The notes: a model not told the origin generated them from the sequence alone. Positions 9,248 through 17,990 are shown, counted from the first letter of the stretch. The stretch is DNA of 64,000 nucleotides from Kingella negevensis (GCF_030177895.1 NZ_CP123448.1:682001-746000); one strand, 5' to 3'. Translations and numbers: made by a program.

Positions 9248-10120
9248 TTATTTGCTAACAGGCACAATTTTCGCATCGCCCATCAACTGATCAATCGCAG
9301 CCTGAACACGCTCTTGTTGCATCACGCCACGCATACCTTCTTTCACCGCATCAAACGCAGGGATAGCCATTTTGCGCTTATCGTTCACATAGAACACAGC
9401 CTGAATTTTCTCACTAACAATCGGTTGAGAGAATTGACCTTTGCCCAAATTCGCCACAGCTTGATAAATTTGTGGACGCGATTCTTGTAAATCAACCAAA
9501 GGCAAGTAACCACCCAAATTCACCTCACCACCATTTTTCGCATCAAGGCTGTATTTTTTCGCTACGTCAGCAAAACTTTTTTTCTTGCCCAAATCTTTCA
9601 CAGCCGCTTTAGCATCATCTAATTTATCCGTGATGATTTCGCCCAATTGCACTTCATCAGTGTTTTCATAACGTTTGCGCATTTCATCGTAATTAGCCTG
9701 TACTTGCGCATCTGTAACAGGATTTTTCTTCACAACATCACGCGCAAACGCCGTCATCAACATTTGATTTTCGTGTGCAGCCCAGCGTTGTTTGAAGCCA
9801 GCTTGTTTGTCCAAACCTTGCGATTGAGCCAATTTGCGCGATTCAGCCAATGCCGCTTTGTATTCCGCATCGTTTTCCAAATGCAAGCGTTTTGCTTCTT
9901 GAGAAACAACAGTTTCAACCACAATTTGCTCAGCCACATAACGGCGCAAATCAGGCGTGTCTTGCACTTGGCCTTTGCTCTCTTGCACAATCGCATTCAC
10001 GCGATTATCCAATTCGCTGCTGTCAATTTTTGTGCCGTTTACAGTAGCAACCGTTTCCGCAAAAACGCTGCCTGAAAGCAATAACGCTGCTGTGGCTGCA
10101 ATATAAGTTTTTTTCATCAT
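9248..10120 (-). CDS. Periplasmic parvulin-type peptidyl-prolyl isomerase
   Basis: 290 residues: signal peptide MMKKTYIAATAALLLSG..., mature protein from ~22, an N-terminal SurA-like helical region, a PpiC rotamase domain around 155-250 (VQLGEIITDKLDDAKAAV, FADVAKKYSLDAKNGGEVN, LGKGQFSQPI) and a C-terminal helix. It should assist folding of exported proteins. It ends the yciB-yciI-bolA-foldase cluster, an order I recall from Neisseria. Confidence 0.9.
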   Translation of the reverse strand: MMKKTYIAATAALLLSGSVFAETVATVNGTKIDSSELDNRVNAIVQESKGQVQDTPDLRRYVAEQIVVETVVSQEAKRLHLENDAEYKAALAESRKLAQSQGLDKQAGFKQRWAAHENQMLMTAFARDVVKKNPVTDAQVQANYDEMRKRYENTDEVQLGEIITDKLDDAKAAVKDLGKKKSFADVAKKYSLDAKNGGEVNLGGYLPLVDLQESRPQIYQAVANLGKGQFSQPIVSEKIQAVFYVNDKRKMAIPAFDAVKEGMRGVMQQERVQAAIDQLMGDAKIVPVSK

Positions 10121-10137
10121 GTTTTCCTTTCTTGAAA

Positions 10138-10410
10138 TTAATGGAAATATTCGTTTGGCGTGCGCGCGACAACGCTCAACGCGTGAATTTGTTTGCTGGT
10201 AAACAATTCCGCCAGCAATTCTTGCACTTTGCGCTGACGTGCCACGCGGTTCATGCCTTCAAAGGCTTCGCTCACGATTAACACAGCATAATGTCCGCCG
10301 CCTTTATTGCCTGCGTGTCCTGCGTGCAGATGACTTTGGTCTTCAAATTCAAATACATCAGGTGAAATTGGCGCAAGCAACGCCACCATTTTATCTTGCA
10401 TTTGGCTCAT
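10138..10410 (-). CDS. BolA family protein
   Basis: 90 residues with the BolA/IbaG pattern: FEDQSHLHAGHAGNKGGGHY, containing the His and Gly residues used with monothiol glutaredoxins for Fe-S cluster handling, and a helix-turn-helix-like core. The start ATGA overlaps the stop of the upstream yciI gene, so the genes are translationally coupled. Confidence 0.92.
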   Translation of the reverse strand: MSQMQDKMVALLAPISPDVFEFEDQSHLHAGHAGNKGGGHYAVLIVSEAFEGMNRVARQRKVQELLAELFTSKQIHALSVVARTPNEYFH

Positions 10411-10697
10411 TGTGGGAATACTTTTTTGTAAGGTTTAATCAATACTTCTGCGTAAACGCCTGCTTGAACATAAGGGTCTTGACCTGCCCATTCTTCGGCT
10501 GCATCTAAGCTGTCAAAATCCGCAATAATCAGGCTACCAGACATAGTGTTTGGGTCTTCAGGCATTGGGTTTGGACCTGCCGTCAGCAAGCGCCCTTGTT
10601 CATCCAATGCTTTCAAGCGTTCCAAATGCGCTGGACGAGCTTGGGCGCGTTGTTCGCTTGTGTTGTCTTCATCTGTGGCTAAAATCATGTATAACAT
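10407..10697 (-). CDS. yciI: YciI family protein
   Basis: 96 residues with a ferredoxin-like YCII domain: MLYMILATDEDN at the start, ARPAHLERLKAL with the conserved His, AGPNPM, and AAEEWAGQDPYVQAGVY near the end. Family members are small dimeric proteins of uncertain catalytic role. It lies one base downstream of yciB and overlaps bolA. Confidence 0.92.
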   Translation of the reverse strand: MLYMILATDEDNTSEQRAQARPAHLERLKALDEQGRLLTAGPNPMPEDPNTMSGSLIIADFDSLDAAEEWAGQDPYVQAGVYAEVLIKPYKKVFPQ

Positions 10698-10698
10698 T

Positions 10699-11241
10699 TT
10701 AATTTTCCTTGGGAAGGTGTTTGTAAAGGTAAATCCCTTGCGCGATAGAGAATAACACGCTGATAGGCATATAGCCCCACAGTTTGAAATTCATCCAAAT
10801 TTGTTCGCGTTCAAGGGTAAAGGGATAAGCGATAAACAGATTAAGTGCACCTAAAAATACAAAAAAGATTATCCATGCGTAACTGAGATTGTTCCAAACG
10901 TTTTCAGGCAGCGTGAGCTCTTTTTTGAGCAACAGCTTCACGCCATTTTTGCCGCTCAGTTGCATCGCTAACATCACGATTGCCATTAACCACGGCAAAA
11001 TCGTGGTTTTGAGCATGATAAATGTGCGATCGTTGAAAATAATGGTGAGACTGCCAAACACAACAATCAGAACCAAGCTAAGCCATTGCATTGGCTCTAG
11101 TTTTTTCTCTTTCCAATAAGTAAACGCAGCCTGAAAAATCCCAACCACTACAGCGACAATCGTTGCCGTTACCATATTCTTGGTTAGGCTATAAGTCGCA
11201 AAAAATAAAATGATGGCGATAAAATCGCTAAGTGCTTTCAT
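10699..11241 (-). CDS. yciB: Inner-membrane protein YciB / septation protein A family
   Basis: 180 residues with five or six transmembrane helices and the family features FFATYSLTKNMVTATIV near the N-terminus, FNDRTFIMLKTTILPWL around residue 70, and WMNFKLWGYMPISVLFSIAQGIYLYKH at the C-terminus. YciB/IspA proteins contribute to envelope and cell-division processes. It is the first gene of the leftward cluster. Confidence 0.95.
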   Translation of the reverse strand: MKALSDFIAIILFFATYSLTKNMVTATIVAVVVGIFQAAFTYWKEKKLEPMQWLSLVLIVVFGSLTIIFNDRTFIMLKTTILPWLMAIVMLAMQLSGKNGVKLLLKKELTLPENVWNNLSYAWIIFFVFLGALNLFIAYPFTLEREQIWMNFKLWGYMPISVLFSIAQGIYLYKHLPKEN

Positions 11242-11301
11242 TCTTTTGAATTGTGTGAAAATAAAGGCTTAATGATAACAGCGTTTTGCGATTTAGCCTA
11301 A

Positions 11302-11499
11302 TCACATCAATAGTTCAACCAAGATATTTTTCAGCAAAAAGCCTGCAATCCCCAAGCCGAGTACCAAAAATAAAATGATTGTACCTTTTTTGCCTGCTTT
11401 GGATTCACGCGCCAGTTGGGCGATGATGAAACCTAAAAATAAAATGAAAATAGTGAGGCAAATGCGTAATGCCCATGTTGAAAATTCTTCTTCGCTCAT
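11302..11499 (-). CDS. Small two-helix membrane protein (DUF2788-like)
   Basis: 65 residues with two hydrophobic helices (about 10-28 and 40-60) separated by a basic loop (RESKAGKKG). The pattern MSEEEFSTWALRICLTIFI resembles DUF2788 proteins of Neisseriaceae and related beta/gamma-proteobacteria. The family name is from memory, and the function is unknown. It lies between yciB and metZ on the same strand. Confidence 0.7.
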   Translation of the reverse strand: MSEEEFSTWALRICLTIFILFLGFIIAQLARESKAGKKGTIILFLVLGLGIAGFLLKNILVELLM

Positions 11500-11561
11500 T
11501 GTTTCTTCTCTATATTTTTCAGGCTGCGTTCTAAATACAGTTAAAACACAGCCTGAAAGTT

Positions 11562-12737
11562 TTATTTCGCTTGCAACGCTTGTTCCAAATCGTTAATCAA
11601 ATCATCAACGTGTTCCAAGCCCACAGAAATTCGGATTAACCCTTCCGTAATCCCAGCCGCCAATTTATCTTCGGGCGACATACGGCAATGCGTACTTGTC
11701 CAAGGGTGCGCGATAGTGGAACGCACATCGCCAAAATTTGCTGTTTTCGAGAAAATTTCCGTAGCATCCAACACTTTCCACGCCGCGTCCACGCCGCCAA
11801 CCACTTCAAACGCCATCACCGTACCGCCTGAACTTTGCTGTTTTTTAACCAATTCCACATTCGGATTTTCAGGCAGCCCAGCGTAATGCACTTTCGTGAT
11901 TTGTGGTTGTTTTTGTAACCATTGTGCGATTTTCAGCGCAGATTCGCCTTGTTTTTCCGTGCGCAGCAACATAGTTTCCACGCCGCTCAGCAACACCCAC
12001 GCATTGAATGGCGGCAAAATAATGCCCATTGTGTTCACATACATCGCAACTTGTTGAATCAACTCAGCTTTGCCGCTCACGATACCACCCAAAACGCGCC
12101 CGTGTCCGTCAATCGATTTAGTCGCCGATTGGATAGATAAATCCGCGCCCCAACGCAATGGCTGCTGAACAGCTGGCGAGCAGAAACAGTTATCCACTGC
12201 CAATAAAGCGTTATTTTCATGCGCGATTTTTGCCAACGCTTCCAAATCGCCCACTTCGCATATTGGGTTAGACGGCGTTTCCAAAAACAGCATTTTGGTG
12301 TTAGGTTGAATTGCTTTGCGCCATTCTTCAGGGTCGGTTTGCGAAACCAAGGTAACTTCAATGCCAAAGCGTTTCAAGTGCCCTGAAATTAAGCCTGCGG
12401 TTGTGCCAAACAAGCTGCGGCTGCTGATTAAATGGTCGCCTGCGCTCAAAAATGTCATCAACGCAGCCTGAATCGCTGCCATGCCTGTGGCTGTGGCAAT
12501 CGCGGCTTCTGCGTTTTCCAATTTGGCAATGCGTTGTTGGAACGCAGCTACCGTTGGGTTCATGGTTCGTGAATAGGTGAAACCTGTTGTTTGTTTGCTG
12601 AACAAGGCCGCGCCGTCTGCTGCGCTGTCAAACATGAAACTGCTGGTTAAAAATAAAGCTTGATTGTGTTCGTTGTATTCGGTTTGTACTTTTCCGCCGC
12701 GAATGGCTAAGGTTTGCGGATGAAGCGATTTTGGCAT
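11562..12737 (-). CDS. metZ: O-succinylhomoserine sulfhydrylase
   Basis: 391 residues, a Cys/Met-metabolism PLP enzyme. The PLP lysine lies in SATKSIDGHGRVLGG (around residue 205). Other family signatures are SSFMFDSAADGAALF, YSRTMNPTVAAFQQRIA and the C-terminal RISVGLEHVDDLINDL. MetZ makes homocysteine from O-succinylhomoserine and sulfide. A DUS-pair hairpin (11518-11560) follows the stop codon. Confidence 0.95.
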   Translation of the reverse strand: MPKSLHPQTLAIRGGKVQTEYNEHNQALFLTSSFMFDSAADGAALFSKQTTGFTYSRTMNPTVAAFQQRIAKLENAEAAIATATGMAAIQAALMTFLSAGDHLISSRSLFGTTAGLISGHLKRFGIEVTLVSQTDPEEWRKAIQPNTKMLFLETPSNPICEVGDLEALAKIAHENNALLAVDNCFCSPAVQQPLRWGADLSIQSATKSIDGHGRVLGGIVSGKAELIQQVAMYVNTMGIILPPFNAWVLLSGVETMLLRTEKQGESALKIAQWLQKQPQITKVHYAGLPENPNVELVKKQQSSGGTVMAFEVVGGVDAAWKVLDATEIFSKTANFGDVRSTIAHPWTSTHCRMSPEDKLAAGITEGLIRISVGLEHVDDLINDLEQALQAK

Positions 12738-12852
12738 GGGTTTTCCCTTGTTATTATGTGAAAAGGTTTATTTTGCGCCTTTTCAGGCTGCGTTTCAATG
12801 CTTATAATTTACATTTGTTTACTGAATAACATTTTTAATAGGAAAATCTAAA

Positions 12853-13047
12853 ATGAAATGGACTGACACACAACGCATCGCTGAAGAATTGTTTGACGCG
12901 CACGGCGATATTGACCCAAAAACCGTTCGCTTTACGCAGTTGCGTGATTTGATTATGGCTCTGCCTGATTTTGATGATGCGCCTGAACGCTGCGGCGAGC
13001 GCATCTTGGAAGCGGTACAACAAGCGTGGATTGATGAAGCAGCCTGA
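12853..13047 (+). CDS. iscX: Fe-S assembly protein IscX
   Basis: 64 residues matching IscX/YfhJ across its length: MKWTDTQRIAEELFDAHGDI, DPKTVRFTQLRDLI, and the C-terminal ERILEAVQQAWIDEA. The acidic protein binds IscS and iron and modulates Fe-S cluster assembly. Here it stands alone, away from an isc operon, immediately upstream of tRNA-Glu. Confidence 0.95.
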   Translation: MKWTDTQRIAEELFDAHGDIDPKTVRFTQLRDLIMALPDFDDAPERCGERILEAVQQAWIDEAA

Positions 13048-13071
13048 AAAACACTCAACCCATTTTCAGTA

Positions 13072-13099
13072 TTGACATTTTTCTGCAAAACCGTATAAT
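13072..13099 (+). promoter_or_regulatory. Consensus sigma-70 promoter of tRNA-Glu
   Basis: TTGACA at 13072-13077 and TATAAT at 13094-13099, spacer 16 bp, both perfect consensus hexamers. Transcription should start about 8 bases before the tRNA. Confidence 0.9.
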
Positions 13100-13114
13100 C
13101 CGCGCCTTTCCCAC

Positions 13115-13190
13115 GCGCCCATCGTCTAGAGGCCTAGGACACTGCCCTTTCACGGCAGCAACCGGGGTTCGAATCCCTGTGGGCGTGCCA
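13115..13190 (+). tRNA. tRNA-Glu (anticodon TTC)
   Basis: 76 nt with encoded CCA. The acceptor stem GCGCCCA pairs with TGGGCGT, the D-arm is in TCGTCTAGAGGCCTAGGAC, the anticodon loop CTTTCAC gives TTC at 13149-13151, and the T arm contains GGTTCGAATCC. It is the prophage integration site: the 3' end is part of attL and remains intact. Confidence 0.97.
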
Positions 13191-13193
13191 TAT
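13172..13193. other. attL of the prophage (tRNA 3' end)
   Basis: AATCCCTGTGGGCGTGCCATAT at the end of tRNA-Glu recurs at 63195-63214 with one G missing. Integrase starts 170 bp downstream. The shared segment defines the core of integration. Confidence 0.85.
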
Positions 13194-13199
13194 CCCCAC

Positions 13200-13232
13200 A
13201 AAAACCTTGCACATTCTAGCAAGGTTTTTTTT
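13200..13232 (+). terminator. Phage-borne terminator behind tRNA-Glu
   Basis: AACCTTG and CAAGGTT arms with an 11 nt loop, followed by eight T. It lies just inside attL, so it is prophage DNA, yet it sits where the host tRNA terminator would be. The original host terminator is now at 63218-63250. Confidence 0.8.
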
Positions 13233-13302
13233 ATTTCAATGACTTATCTTTTTATCTCAACTTATCATCAATTTGCAAAAAGCCACTTATTTTGTTTGAA
13301 TT

Positions 13303-13346
13303 TGGTTTATTTTTGGGTATGATTGCAACCAAATTTGCAACCAAAA
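13303..13346 (+). promoter_or_regulatory. Probable integrase promoter with direct repeats
   Basis: TTGAAT (-35) and TATGAT (-10, ~13319-13324) with a 16 bp spacer. Overlapping the expected start are two direct copies of TTGCAACCAAA (13323-13346). The repeats may be an autoregulatory or arm-type Int/Xis site. Confidence 0.5.
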
Positions 13347-13360
13347 ATAGGACTAAAATC

Positions 13361-14374
13361 ATGGCTACAATTCGCAAAAAACCAACTGGTGGCTGGGTCG
13401 CGCAGGTGCGACATCGCGCTAAAAATGGACTGCCTGCTATTAGCAAAGCAGCAGTGTTTCCGCGTAAAGCCGATGCCGAAGCGTGGGCTGCTAAAACCGA
13501 GGCAGATTGGCAAACCATGCGATTTGGCGGCTCGCCCAATATTTTGTTTGCCGAAGTGTTGGAACGCTACAAAAAAGAAGTGAGTCCCAAAAAGCGCGGT
13601 TGGAAAAATGAAATCAATATTATTGAGCGTGTGTTGAAAACGCCATTGGCGCAGGTTCGTTTGCCTAATTTGTCGGAGTTGCATTTTCAGGAATGGGCAA
13701 ATGGGCGTATGGCGGATATTGCTCAAAGCTCGGTGCGCCGTGAATGGAATGTGTTGTCGCACGTTTGCTCGGTGGCAAGTAAGCAATGGCGTTTGCTGCC
13801 TGAAAATTTTATGCTTCGTTTGGATAAGCCTAACCATGGCAAGGAACGGACGCAACGTGTTACTGATGAAATGGCGGCGGCGATTGCTTATGTGGCTGGT
13901 TTTTCGCTGGATTGTTTGCCTGTGAAATCGACGCAGCGTGTGGCGGCGGCGTTTTATTTTGGCTTGGAGACGGCAATGCGCGGTGGCGAAATGGTGACTT
14001 TGACTTGGGATAATGTGTTTTTGGATAGGCGTTTTGTGCATTTGCCTGATTCTAAAAATGGCTATGCTCGTGATGTGCCTTTGAGTTTGAAGGCGGTGGC
14101 GATTTTGAAATTATTGGCGCAGGTGCGTGAAAATGAGCGTGTGTTCAATATCACAAAGGGATCGCTTGATGCGCTGTTTCGCAAATTGCGCGAACGCTCG
14201 GATTTGGGCGATGTGCATTTTCACGATAGTCGGCGCGAGGCTTTGACGCGGTTGGCGCAAATTTATTCGCCTATGGAGTTGGCGAAAATTTCGGGACATC
14301 ATGATTTGCGGATTTTGTTGAATACTTATTATGCGCCTAGGGCGGAGGATTTGGCGGCAAAAATGGACGGTTAG
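13361..14374 (+). CDS. int: Phage integrase, tyrosine recombinase
   Basis: 337 residues from ATG 13361; AGGA 8 bases upstream decides this start over the longer frame. There is a short AP2-like arm-binding N-terminus (ATIRKKPTGGWVAQVRHRAKNG) and a core-binding domain at ~60-150. The catalytic domain has Arg in TAMRGGEMVTLTW, His-Asp-x-Arg-Arg in VHFHDSRREALTRL, GHHD, and the nucleophile Tyr in NTYYAPRAEDL. It catalyses integration and excision at the tRNA-Glu att site. It reads inward from attL, facing the AlpA-like gene. Confidence 0.95.
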   Translation: MATIRKKPTGGWVAQVRHRAKNGLPAISKAAVFPRKADAEAWAAKTEADWQTMRFGGSPNILFAEVLERYKKEVSPKKRGWKNEINIIERVLKTPLAQVRLPNLSELHFQEWANGRMADIAQSSVRREWNVLSHVCSVASKQWRLLPENFMLRLDKPNHGKERTQRVTDEMAAAIAYVAGFSLDCLPVKSTQRVAAAFYFGLETAMRGGEMVTLTWDNVFLDRRFVHLPDSKNGYARDVPLSLKAVAILKLLAQVRENERVFNITKGSLDALFRKLRERSDLGDVHFHDSRREALTRLAQIYSPMELAKISGHHDLRILLNTYYAPRAEDLAAKMDG

Positions 14375-14394
14375 AATGCTCTAACCGCCCTGCC

Positions 14395-14688
14395 CTAGAT
14401 TTTTGATAGGGATTTGAGATAGCTGATGACTTCGCCTGCTATCCAACGGCGACATTCGCGACCTTTGCCTGCTTTGCTGATTTTAATGGGACGCGGAAAA
14501 TCGGGGCGGGCGACAATGTCGGTGTAGGTGTGGTGGTAGCTGAAATTGGTTAACTGGGCGATGTCTTGGGTGGTCAGCAAGGTGGTGGATTTTTCGGTTA
14601 GCGTGGACAGCCATGTTTTTTGCTGGCTTTGAGCTAGCTGTTCTATGCGCTTGATGAGTTCTTGCGCGGTGGTTTCGGTTAGCTGCAT
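14395..14688 (-). CDS. AlpA-like HTH regulator, candidate excisionase
   Basis: 97 residues. The C-terminal half has the AlpA pattern: LLTTQDIAQLTNFSYHHTYTDI (helix-turn-helix), FPRPIKISKAGKGRECRRW and AGEVISYL. The N-terminal ~35 residues form a helix. AlpA-type proteins activate or act as recombination directionality factors beside integrases. It is convergent with int and is the last gene of the leftward early operon, where xis genes often sit. The excisionase role is inferred. Confidence 0.7.
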   Translation of the reverse strand: MQLTETTAQELIKRIEQLAQSQQKTWLSTLTEKSTTLLTTQDIAQLTNFSYHHTYTDIVARPDFPRPIKISKAGKGRECRRWIAGEVISYLKSLSKI

Positions 14689-14694
14689 TTTTGC

Positions 14695-14856
14695 TTACTC
14701 CTGTGGTTGGGGCGTTGGGGTGGTTTGTTGGGCAGCCTGCCAGCCTATCCATGCGTAATCTATGCTGATGTCTTGATATTGCTGCTCGGCTTCATCAAAT
14801 TGCAAACGGTCGGCGTTGCCTATGCTGCGTTGCCAGTTTTCAAATGCTTGTTTCAT
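14695..14856 (-). CDS. Small phage protein, unknown
   Basis: 53 residues, MKQAFENWQRSIGNADRLQF..., acidic in the middle and proline-rich at the end (TPTPQPQE). Start supported by AAGGAAAA seven bases upstream. It is part of the leftward early operon between the 317-residue gene and the AlpA-like gene. No family recognised. Confidence 0.55.
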   Translation of the reverse strand: MKQAFENWQRSIGNADRLQFDEAEQQYQDISIDYAWIGWQAAQQTTPTPQPQE

Positions 14857-14869
14857 TTCGTTTTCCTTT

Positions 14870-15823
14870 TCATGCTAATTTAACCTGTGCCAAGCGGTTG
14901 CCAATGGCTGCTTCGCGTTTGCCAAAGTTGGCGGTTAAGCTTAATGCGGTTTTGTTTTCAAACGGTGTGATGTATTGGGTTTTGGCAACCGCGCAGGCGT
15001 TGGCTAGCGCGCCTAATACACTCCATCGTTTGTATGTTTTGTGGCGCAAATCGCTTATGCTGTGGGGCACGGGCATGCCTATACTTTGGTCGTCGCATTC
15101 GGCTATGCGGTAGACGCACAAAGCAGCCTGCAAGATTTGTCGGCGAAATGCTTCGGTTTTTTCTTTTCCTTTTATGCCTGCTTGTTTGAGTGCGTCTTGC
15201 CATTTCATGCCACTGGCGATGTTGATGAAGCCTGTGGTGGCTTGGTGGCTGCATTCGTGAAAGCTTAAATAATAGGCATAGATTTGTACGCCCATGCTGT
15301 AATGACTTGCTTGGGTTTGGGTGTCTTTGGGTAAGCCTTTCATGATGGCGTAGCCGATGTCAATCATATCTAAAATGGGCTGCAACAAGGCGCGGCGTTG
15401 GTTGGGGCTCTGGTCGCGTGTGCTGGGTTCTTGTTGCAGGGCGTGTTGGGCTTGGTCTAGCACGTTTGTGAACCATGTGTCGCAGTCAAATAGGGCTACG
15501 CATATACTTAACACACGGTGCAGTTGCTGGAAGTAGCCGTTGTGGACAAAACAGTCGCGACAATAAACAAGTTCGTTGTATTTGGCATCGGCTTTTTTGA
15601 CGGCAGCAATGGCATCTTCATGGCTAAAACATTCGCGTGTGTCGTCAATTAAATATTGGCGATAGGCTGTTTGTTTTGCGCTGATGCGTGGGGCGATTTG
15701 TTGCCGTTGCTTGATTTGTTGCTTGGTCAATGGCTTGGATTTTAGGGCACGTTGCATTTGCTTAATGGCTTTGGCTTGCTTTTGGGCTGTGCGGATTTGT
15801 TTTAGGCTGGGTTGCTGGGTCAT
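14870..15823 (-). CDS. Phage protein of unknown function (317 aa)
   Basis: Basic N-terminus rich in Lys/Gln (residues 1-55, probably helical or coiled), then a mostly helical body with several Cys/His residues (CRDCFVHNGYFQQLH, SFHECSHQATTG, CVYRIAECDDQS). It lies downstream of ssb in the recombination operon and could be a replication or recombination accessory. No family can be named. Confidence 0.75.
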   Translation of the reverse strand: MTQQPSLKQIRTAQKQAKAIKQMQRALKSKPLTKQQIKQRQQIAPRISAKQTAYRQYLIDDTRECFSHEDAIAAVKKADAKYNELVYCRDCFVHNGYFQQLHRVLSICVALFDCDTWFTNVLDQAQHALQQEPSTRDQSPNQRRALLQPILDMIDIGYAIMKGLPKDTQTQASHYSMGVQIYAYYLSFHECSHQATTGFINIASGMKWQDALKQAGIKGKEKTEAFRRQILQAALCVYRIAECDDQSIGMPVPHSISDLRHKTYKRWSVLGALANACAVAKTQYITPFENKTALSLTANFGKREAAIGNRLAQVKLA

Positions 15824-15882
15824 GATATTTTCCTTTGGTTGCAGGCTGCTTGGTTTGGTTTACAAGGCAGCCTGCGGTTACG

Positions 15883-16329
15883 TTAAAACGGAATGCTGCT
15901 GTCAATATTTTCTTGCGGTGCGACTGGCGCATTTGCAGGCTGCTTTTGCGTTGGCGGTGCAATGGGCGCGGTTTGCGCTGACTGCGCGGTGGTGGCGTTG
16001 TCGTCTTTACTGCCTAGCATTTTCATGATGTCGCACACGATGTTATATGCGGTGCGTTCCACGCCGTCTTTGCCAACGTATTTGTTGGTTTGGATTTTGC
16101 CTTCCAAGTAAACTAGGCTGCCTTTTCGCAAATATTGCCCTGCGATTTCGGCGGTTTTGCGATACATCGTGATGTTGTGCCATTCGGTGCGCTCTTGCTT
16201 AATTCCTTGCTGGTCTTTCCAGCTTTCAGAAGTGGCAACGCTGAAATTACATACGGCATCGCCTTGTGGCATATAGCGCAGTTCGGGGTCTTTGCCCAAT
16301 CGTCCGATTAAGATGACTTTGTTTAGCAT
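15883..16329 (-). CDS. ssb: Single-stranded DNA-binding protein
   Basis: 148 residues with an N-terminal OB fold ([61 protein letters not shown]), a Gln/Pro/Ala-rich linker (~105-140) and the acidic tip DSSIPF that recruits partner proteins. It lies downstream of recT and probably works with RecT and the YqaJ exonuclease in phage recombination. Confidence 0.96.
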   Translation of the reverse strand: MLNKVILIGRLGKDPELRYMPQGDAVCNFSVATSESWKDQQGIKQERTEWHNITMYRKTAEIAGQYLRKGSLVYLEGKIQTNKYVGKDGVERTAYNIVCDIMKMLGSKDDNATTAQSAQTAPIAPPTQKQPANAPVAPQENIDSSIPF

Positions 16330-16338
16330 GATGTTTCC

Positions 16339-17298
16339 TTACAGTTTATTGATTTGTGTTTGTTGTTCGTCAGTCAAAGCGTATTGCGCTTGAACTTGTT
16401 CTATGCTGATGTTGCCTGTACTGATGTCGTTTAATACGGCTTCAAATTCCTGCTCACTCAACACCGCTTTTTCGGGCGTGGCTTGTGGCTCAACCACGAT
16501 GTAGTCAGCTTCAACGTATTCGCCTGTTTCAAAAAAGGTGTCGTTGCGTTGGTCGATGCCTGCTTCGGCTTGTTCGTCCAAACCGACGGCGCGTTGGATT
16601 TCTATCGATACTGGCAAATATTTAAACAAGCGGCGGATAACGGTTTTTTTTGCCATTTCGTCAAAATGGGTTACCCACGGACCTGTGCTGGCTGCTTTGG
16701 ATTGAGCGCGTATGGCTTCAATTTGTTTACGACTCATCACTTCGAACTGCACGCCACCGTCTTTGAGTTTGGCGACGGCATACACATGGGTGAGGGCTCC
16801 GCTGTCGCCGTCTTCATACGGTTTGTGTTTTAAGTCTTCGTGCAAGCCGTATTCATAACTAAATTCATCATTTTCATACACGGCTCGGGCGGATAGACTG
16901 ATGATTTGTCCGCTTCGGCGTGCTAAATCAATCATGCCACGATAGCCGATGATGAGCTGCACATTGGCGCGACCTTGTTTGTCTTTGCCGTTGCCAAATG
17001 GGATTAAATAGGCTTGCCCTAATCCGTTGCTGGGTTCTAAACCCAGTTGTCCGCATTGCATGATTGCGCCTAAAAAGCTTTCGGGGCTGCACGTTCCCAA
17101 TGCAGGTACGCGGCGGATTTCGGTTGTCGCAATTCGCGCTAGGCGGTCGGCGGTTAGGTGTTTGGGCAGGGCAAGTGCCATTTGTTTTTTGACGCTGTCT
17201 TTTGCCAGCAGGGCAGCCAAGTTGTCGGCTGGGGTGCGTTCTTTAACGGCGGTGTTGCCTTTGGCGGCTGCTTTTAATGCGTTGGTGTTGGTTGTCAT
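16339..17298 (-). CDS. recT: RecT family single-strand annealing protein
   Basis: 319 residues from ATG 17298, with AAAGG upstream; a TTG seven codons earlier is less likely. RecT features: LPKHLTADRLARIATTEIRR, QCGQLGLEPSNGLGQAYLIPFG, VQLIIGYRGMIDLARRSG and KKTVIRRLFKYLP. It anneals single strands produced by the partner exonuclease, here the YqaJ-type enzyme 2 kb upstream. The two are separated by a rightward module carrying VapD and an antirepressor. Confidence 0.95.
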   Translation of the reverse strand: MTTNTNALKAAAKGNTAVKERTPADNLAALLAKDSVKKQMALALPKHLTADRLARIATTEIRRVPALGTCSPESFLGAIMQCGQLGLEPSNGLGQAYLIPFGNGKDKQGRANVQLIIGYRGMIDLARRSGQIISLSARAVYENDEFSYEYGLHEDLKHKPYEDGDSGALTHVYAVAKLKDGGVQFEVMSRKQIEAIRAQSKAASTGPWVTHFDEMAKKTVIRRLFKYLPVSIEIQRAVGLDEQAEAGIDQRNDTFFETGEYVEADYIVVEPQATPEKAVLSEQEFEAVLNDISTGNISIEQVQAQYALTDEQQTQINKL

Positions 17299-17385
17299 GG
17301 GAATACCTTTCTTTGACAAAGTGGGGGTTAAAAGTTACTATCGCGCTACTACCGCGCAGCGGATATTGATTTATATGGATTGAAA

Positions 17386-17577
17386 ATGAAAAAATCATCT
17401 CGTCTTTTTTATGCGTTTTTGTCGGGCATTGGGTCTATTTTTAATATAGCCCCTGCTTGCGCTATGCCTAAACCAAGCTCGCCTGCGGACGATGCGGCAT
17501 CTTTACGAAATGATGCACAGCAATTTGCGCGTGATTTTAATCGTGCAATCAAGGCGGTATCGCATGGAAAGCAGTAA
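17386..17577 (+). CDS. Small secreted phage protein
   Basis: 63 residues from ATG 17386: a signal-peptide-like start (MKKSSRLFYAFLSGIGSIFN) with likely cleavage after PACA, followed by a short polar mature part (DDAASLRNDAQQFARDFN). No family recognised. It is divergent from recT and precedes vapD. Signal prediction is by eye. Confidence 0.5.
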   Translation: MKKSSRLFYAFLSGIGSIFNIAPACAMPKPSSPADDAASLRNDAQQFARDFNRAIKAVSHGKQ

Positions 17578-17609
17578 ACAGGAAATTGTGCAAACGGCCT
17601 TTGTCTTGC

Positions 17610-17638
17610 TTGACGGATTTTAAGGGGGTGGGTATGAT
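17610..17638 (+). promoter_or_regulatory. Promoter of vapD
   Basis: TTGACG (17610-17615), 17 bp spacer, TATGAT (17633-17638). The G-rich spacer AAGGGGGTGGG recurs almost identically in the promoter at 17991-18019, suggesting a shared regulator or a promoter duplication. Confidence 0.65.
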
Positions 17639-17663
17639 GCTTTTCATTTTTTTAGGGGGCATC

Positions 17664-17948
17664 ATGTCTTACGCTATTGCTTTTGATTTGGACACCAATC
17701 AATTAAAAAATCTGTACGGCTCGGAAAGCTGGCAAAACGCTTATGGCGATATTAAGCGCACATTGGTTTCGTTGGGCTTTGACCACCAGCAAGGCAGTGT
17801 GTACTTTGGTTCGGAACAGATTACTGCGGTTAAATGCGTGTTGGCTGCGCAAGAGTTGTCCAAGGTTTATCCGTGGTTTAAGCCATGTGTTTCGGACATT
17901 CGTATGCTTCGTATCGAAGAAATGAACGATTTGCAACCTGCGCTTTAA
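17664..17948 (+). CDS. vapD: VapD family endoribonuclease
   Basis: 94 residues from ATG 17664 (AGGGGG five bases upstream). It matches VapD: MSYAIAFDLDTNQL with the active Asp, AYGDIKRTLVSLGF, QGSVYFG, and the C-terminal SDIRMLRIEEMNDL. VapD proteins are Cas2-like ferredoxin-fold RNases found in toxin-antitoxin (VapXD) settings and on mobile DNA. No clear VapX antitoxin precedes it; the secreted 63-residue product upstream is not VapX-like. A hairpin terminator ATCCGC/GCGGAT with a T run follows (17967-17989). Confidence 0.9.
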   Translation: MSYAIAFDLDTNQLKNLYGSESWQNAYGDIKRTLVSLGFDHQQGSVYFGSEQITAVKCVLAAQELSKVYPWFKPCVSDIRMLRIEEMNDLQPAL

Positions 17949-17990
17949 GCCTTTGCCATACTTTCCAATCCGCCTCGTGCGGATTTTTTG